Position numbers and translations under genes: made by a program. DNA of 7,268 bases from Methanoregulaceae archaeon (GTDB lineage Archaea > Halobacteriota > Methanomicrobia > Methanomicrobiales > Methanospirillaceae). The stretch is taken from positions 1 through 7,268 of the forward strand of contig JAJRBS010000053.1 of NCBI GenBank assembly GCA_028679325.1. The letters are read 5' to 3'. The notes beneath the pieces were generated by a model, which was not told the DNA's origin, did not search any database, and saw only the letters and a list, made by a program, of their open reading frames with translations. Of the stretch, positions 6,289 to 7,268 are shown one piece after another; positions within the stretch are counted from its first letter, which is position 1; each line of letters opens with the position of its first letter.

Positions 6289-6630
6289 ATGAGTCACCTG
6301 GCTCTCCTCCTCAAATTCATCATCGGCGGTGTGGTCGTTGCCGGCACAACGGTTCTCACCGAGCAGATCGATCCCAGATACGGGGGCATCCTTGCCACGG
6401 CCCCCATCATCACGACCATGGCACTCATTTTTGTTTACACAGAGGCAGGCACCACGCTGACCCGGGACCTGGCCCTGAACTCCTTTTATTTCATCATCCC
6501 CACAGCCCTCTTCCTGGCAGCTCTTGCCCTGCTCATGAACAAGGCCAGCTTTGCCGCGAGCCTCGGTGGTGCGTATGCGGTCTGGCTCATTTCCCTGCTA
6601 ATCATCAACAGGATTCTGGGGGTTTTATAA
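6289..6630 (+). CDS. Small four-helix membrane protein, DUF3147/GlpM-like
   Basis: 113 residues, nearly all hydrophobic, with four predicted transmembrane helices at about residues 4-22, 32-51, 63-84 and 90-111. The length, the four-helix layout and the N-terminal half (GGILATAPIITTMALIF after a polar turn) resemble the DUF3147/GlpM family of small inner-membrane proteins, whose biochemical role is unknown. The polar segment at about residues 24-30 contains E-Q-I-D-P-R-Y before helix 2. GAGG lies 9 bases before the ATG. It follows a terminator, so it should have its own promoter within 6236-6288, but I see no clear box there. The family name is from memory of its sequence character and is moderately certain. 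Confidence 0.8.
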   Translation: MSHLALLLKFIIGGVVVAGTTVLTEQIDPRYGGILATAPIITTMALIFVYTEAGTTLTRDLALNSFYFIIPTALFLAALALLMNKASFAASLGGAYAVWLISLLIINRILGVL

Positions 6631-6669
6631 CGACAGGAGACCTGTCGCCGGGGTAACGTATCGCCCCGG
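6631..6669 (+). repeat. Two tandem GC-rich hairpins after the DUF3147 gene
   Basis: CGACAGG at 6631-6637 pairs perfectly with CCTGTCG at 6641-6647 around a 3-base loop (AGA), starting at the first base after the stop codon. Directly next, CCGGGG at 6648-6653 pairs with CCCCGG at 6664-6669 around a 10-base loop. A weaker GGGG/CCCC pairing follows at 6681-6695. No T-run follows immediately, only a mixed T-rich stretch near 6696-6708, so this is an atypical terminator, an mRNA-stabilising element or a regulatory leader for the next gene. Confidence 0.6.
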
Positions 6670-6741
6670 GGGGCAGGAGGGGGGCATCAGACCCCTTATC
6701 ATTCTTTACGACCGATGTCTTTTCAGAGGACCAGTCCATTC

Positions 6742-7268
6742 ATGACAACCACGCATGTGGCATCCCGTTTTCCGGAGATCGACCTGGCCCGTGGTATTGC
6801 GGTTATCATGATGGTCGTGTTCCATACGGCCTTTGACCTTGCCTACCTGGGGATAGTCCCCCTGCCGGTGGGGGAGGGTGGCCTCCGGCTTCTTGCTCTG
6901 GCAACCGCCGCCCTCTTCCTTTTCCTCGTGGGCATATCCCTTTCGATCAGTTCGGCCCATGCCCGCGAGGTCCTTCCATTCCGGGATTTTGTCCTCAAGT
7001 ATATCCGACGGGGGGCTCTCGTCCTCCTCCTTGGCCTTGGCATCACCGTCGTGACCTGGCTCCTCCTCCCCGGCGGTTACATCATTTTCGGGATCCTTCA
7101 CCTCATCGGCCTGGCCATCCTATTAAGCCCGCTGTATACCGGACGCTACTGGGTCAATCTCTTCCTCGGTGCCCTGATCATTGCACTCGGGCCTCTTGTG
7201 GCTGGGCTTCAGGGCAGTCCCTTCCTTCTCTGGGTCGGGGTCCACCCCTCCTCTTTCTACAGCGTCGA
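6742..7268 (+). CDS. DUF1624 / heparan-alpha-glucosaminide N-acetyltransferase-like membrane protein, partial (C-terminus outside window)
   Basis: 175 complete codons are visible and the frame runs off the right edge. The N-terminus carries the family signature RFPEIDLARGIAVIMMVVFH followed by T-A-F-D-L, with E and D before the R-G pair and the conserved histidine in the first helix. Further segments are FLFLVGISLSIS and the helix GILHLIGLAILLS. At least four to five transmembrane helices are present. Relatives move acyl groups across or onto the membrane face to modify sugars; the acceptor in prokaryotes is unknown. I chose the ATG at 6742, which has GAGGA about 11 bases upstream. An in-frame ATG at 6715 without a ribosome site would add 9 residues. 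Confidence 0.85.
   Translation, partial: MTTTHVASRFPEIDLARGIAVIMMVVFHTAFDLAYLGIVPLPVGEGGLRLLALATAALFLFLVGISLSISSAHAREVLPFRDFVLKYIRRGALVLLLGLGITVVTWLLLPGGYIIFGILHLIGLAILLSPLYTGRYWVNLFLGALIIALGPLVAGLQGSPFLLWVGVHPSSFYSV

Noticed and set aside
6706..7101. A 131-residue minus-strand open frame
   Set aside because: It is highly charged, lacks any motif and is antisense to the well-supported DUF1624 membrane protein.

Overview
The window looks like the chromosome of an anaerobic autotroph, most likely a methanogenic archaeon of the Methanomicrobia. The reasons are archaeal-style TATA-like boxes at plausible distances from starts, GGTGA/GGAG ribosome sites, a ferredoxin:disulfide reductase fused to rubredoxin, and a short lipoprotein with an archaeal-looking leader. 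No methanogenesis marker gene lies in the window, so the assignment is an inference.

Left half (minus strand, 3492 down to 1): an acetyl-CoA synthase operon in the order acsB, cdhD, cdhE. It encodes acetyl-CoA synthase and the small and large subunits of the corrinoid iron-sulfur protein. The genes are tightly coupled (a 4-base overlap to a 3-base gap), and cdhE runs off the left edge. Together they join a methyl group, delivered on the corrinoid protein, with CO and CoA to make acetyl-CoA, or run the reverse reaction. By length and motif layout AcsB and CdhD resemble the bacterial proteins (Moorella type), not the shorter CdhC and longer CdhD usual in methanogens. No carbon monoxide dehydrogenase gene is visible and none sits immediately upstream.

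A 160-base divergent intergenic region (3493-3652) holds a TATA-like box for each side. An 8-bp perfect inverted repeat flanks the box on the acs side.

Middle (plus strand, 3653-4835): a redox cluster. A glutaredoxin-like protein (CGWC) overlaps by 4 bases a ferredoxin:thioredoxin-reductase-type catalytic subunit with a C-terminal rubredoxin domain. A cysteine-rich protein with a probable thioredoxin fold follows. A beta-class carbonic anhydrase on the minus strand converges on it, and the two stop codons overlap.

Right (plus strand, 5593-7268): a lipoprotein of unknown function followed by a hairpin plus T8 terminator, a four-helix DUF3147/GlpM-like membrane protein, a stretch of GC-rich hairpins, and the 5' part of a DUF1624 (heparan-alpha-glucosaminide acetyltransferase-like) membrane protein cut by the window end. 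No RNA genes, insertion sequences or CRISPR arrays were seen, and no gene-free stretch exceeds about 180 bases.
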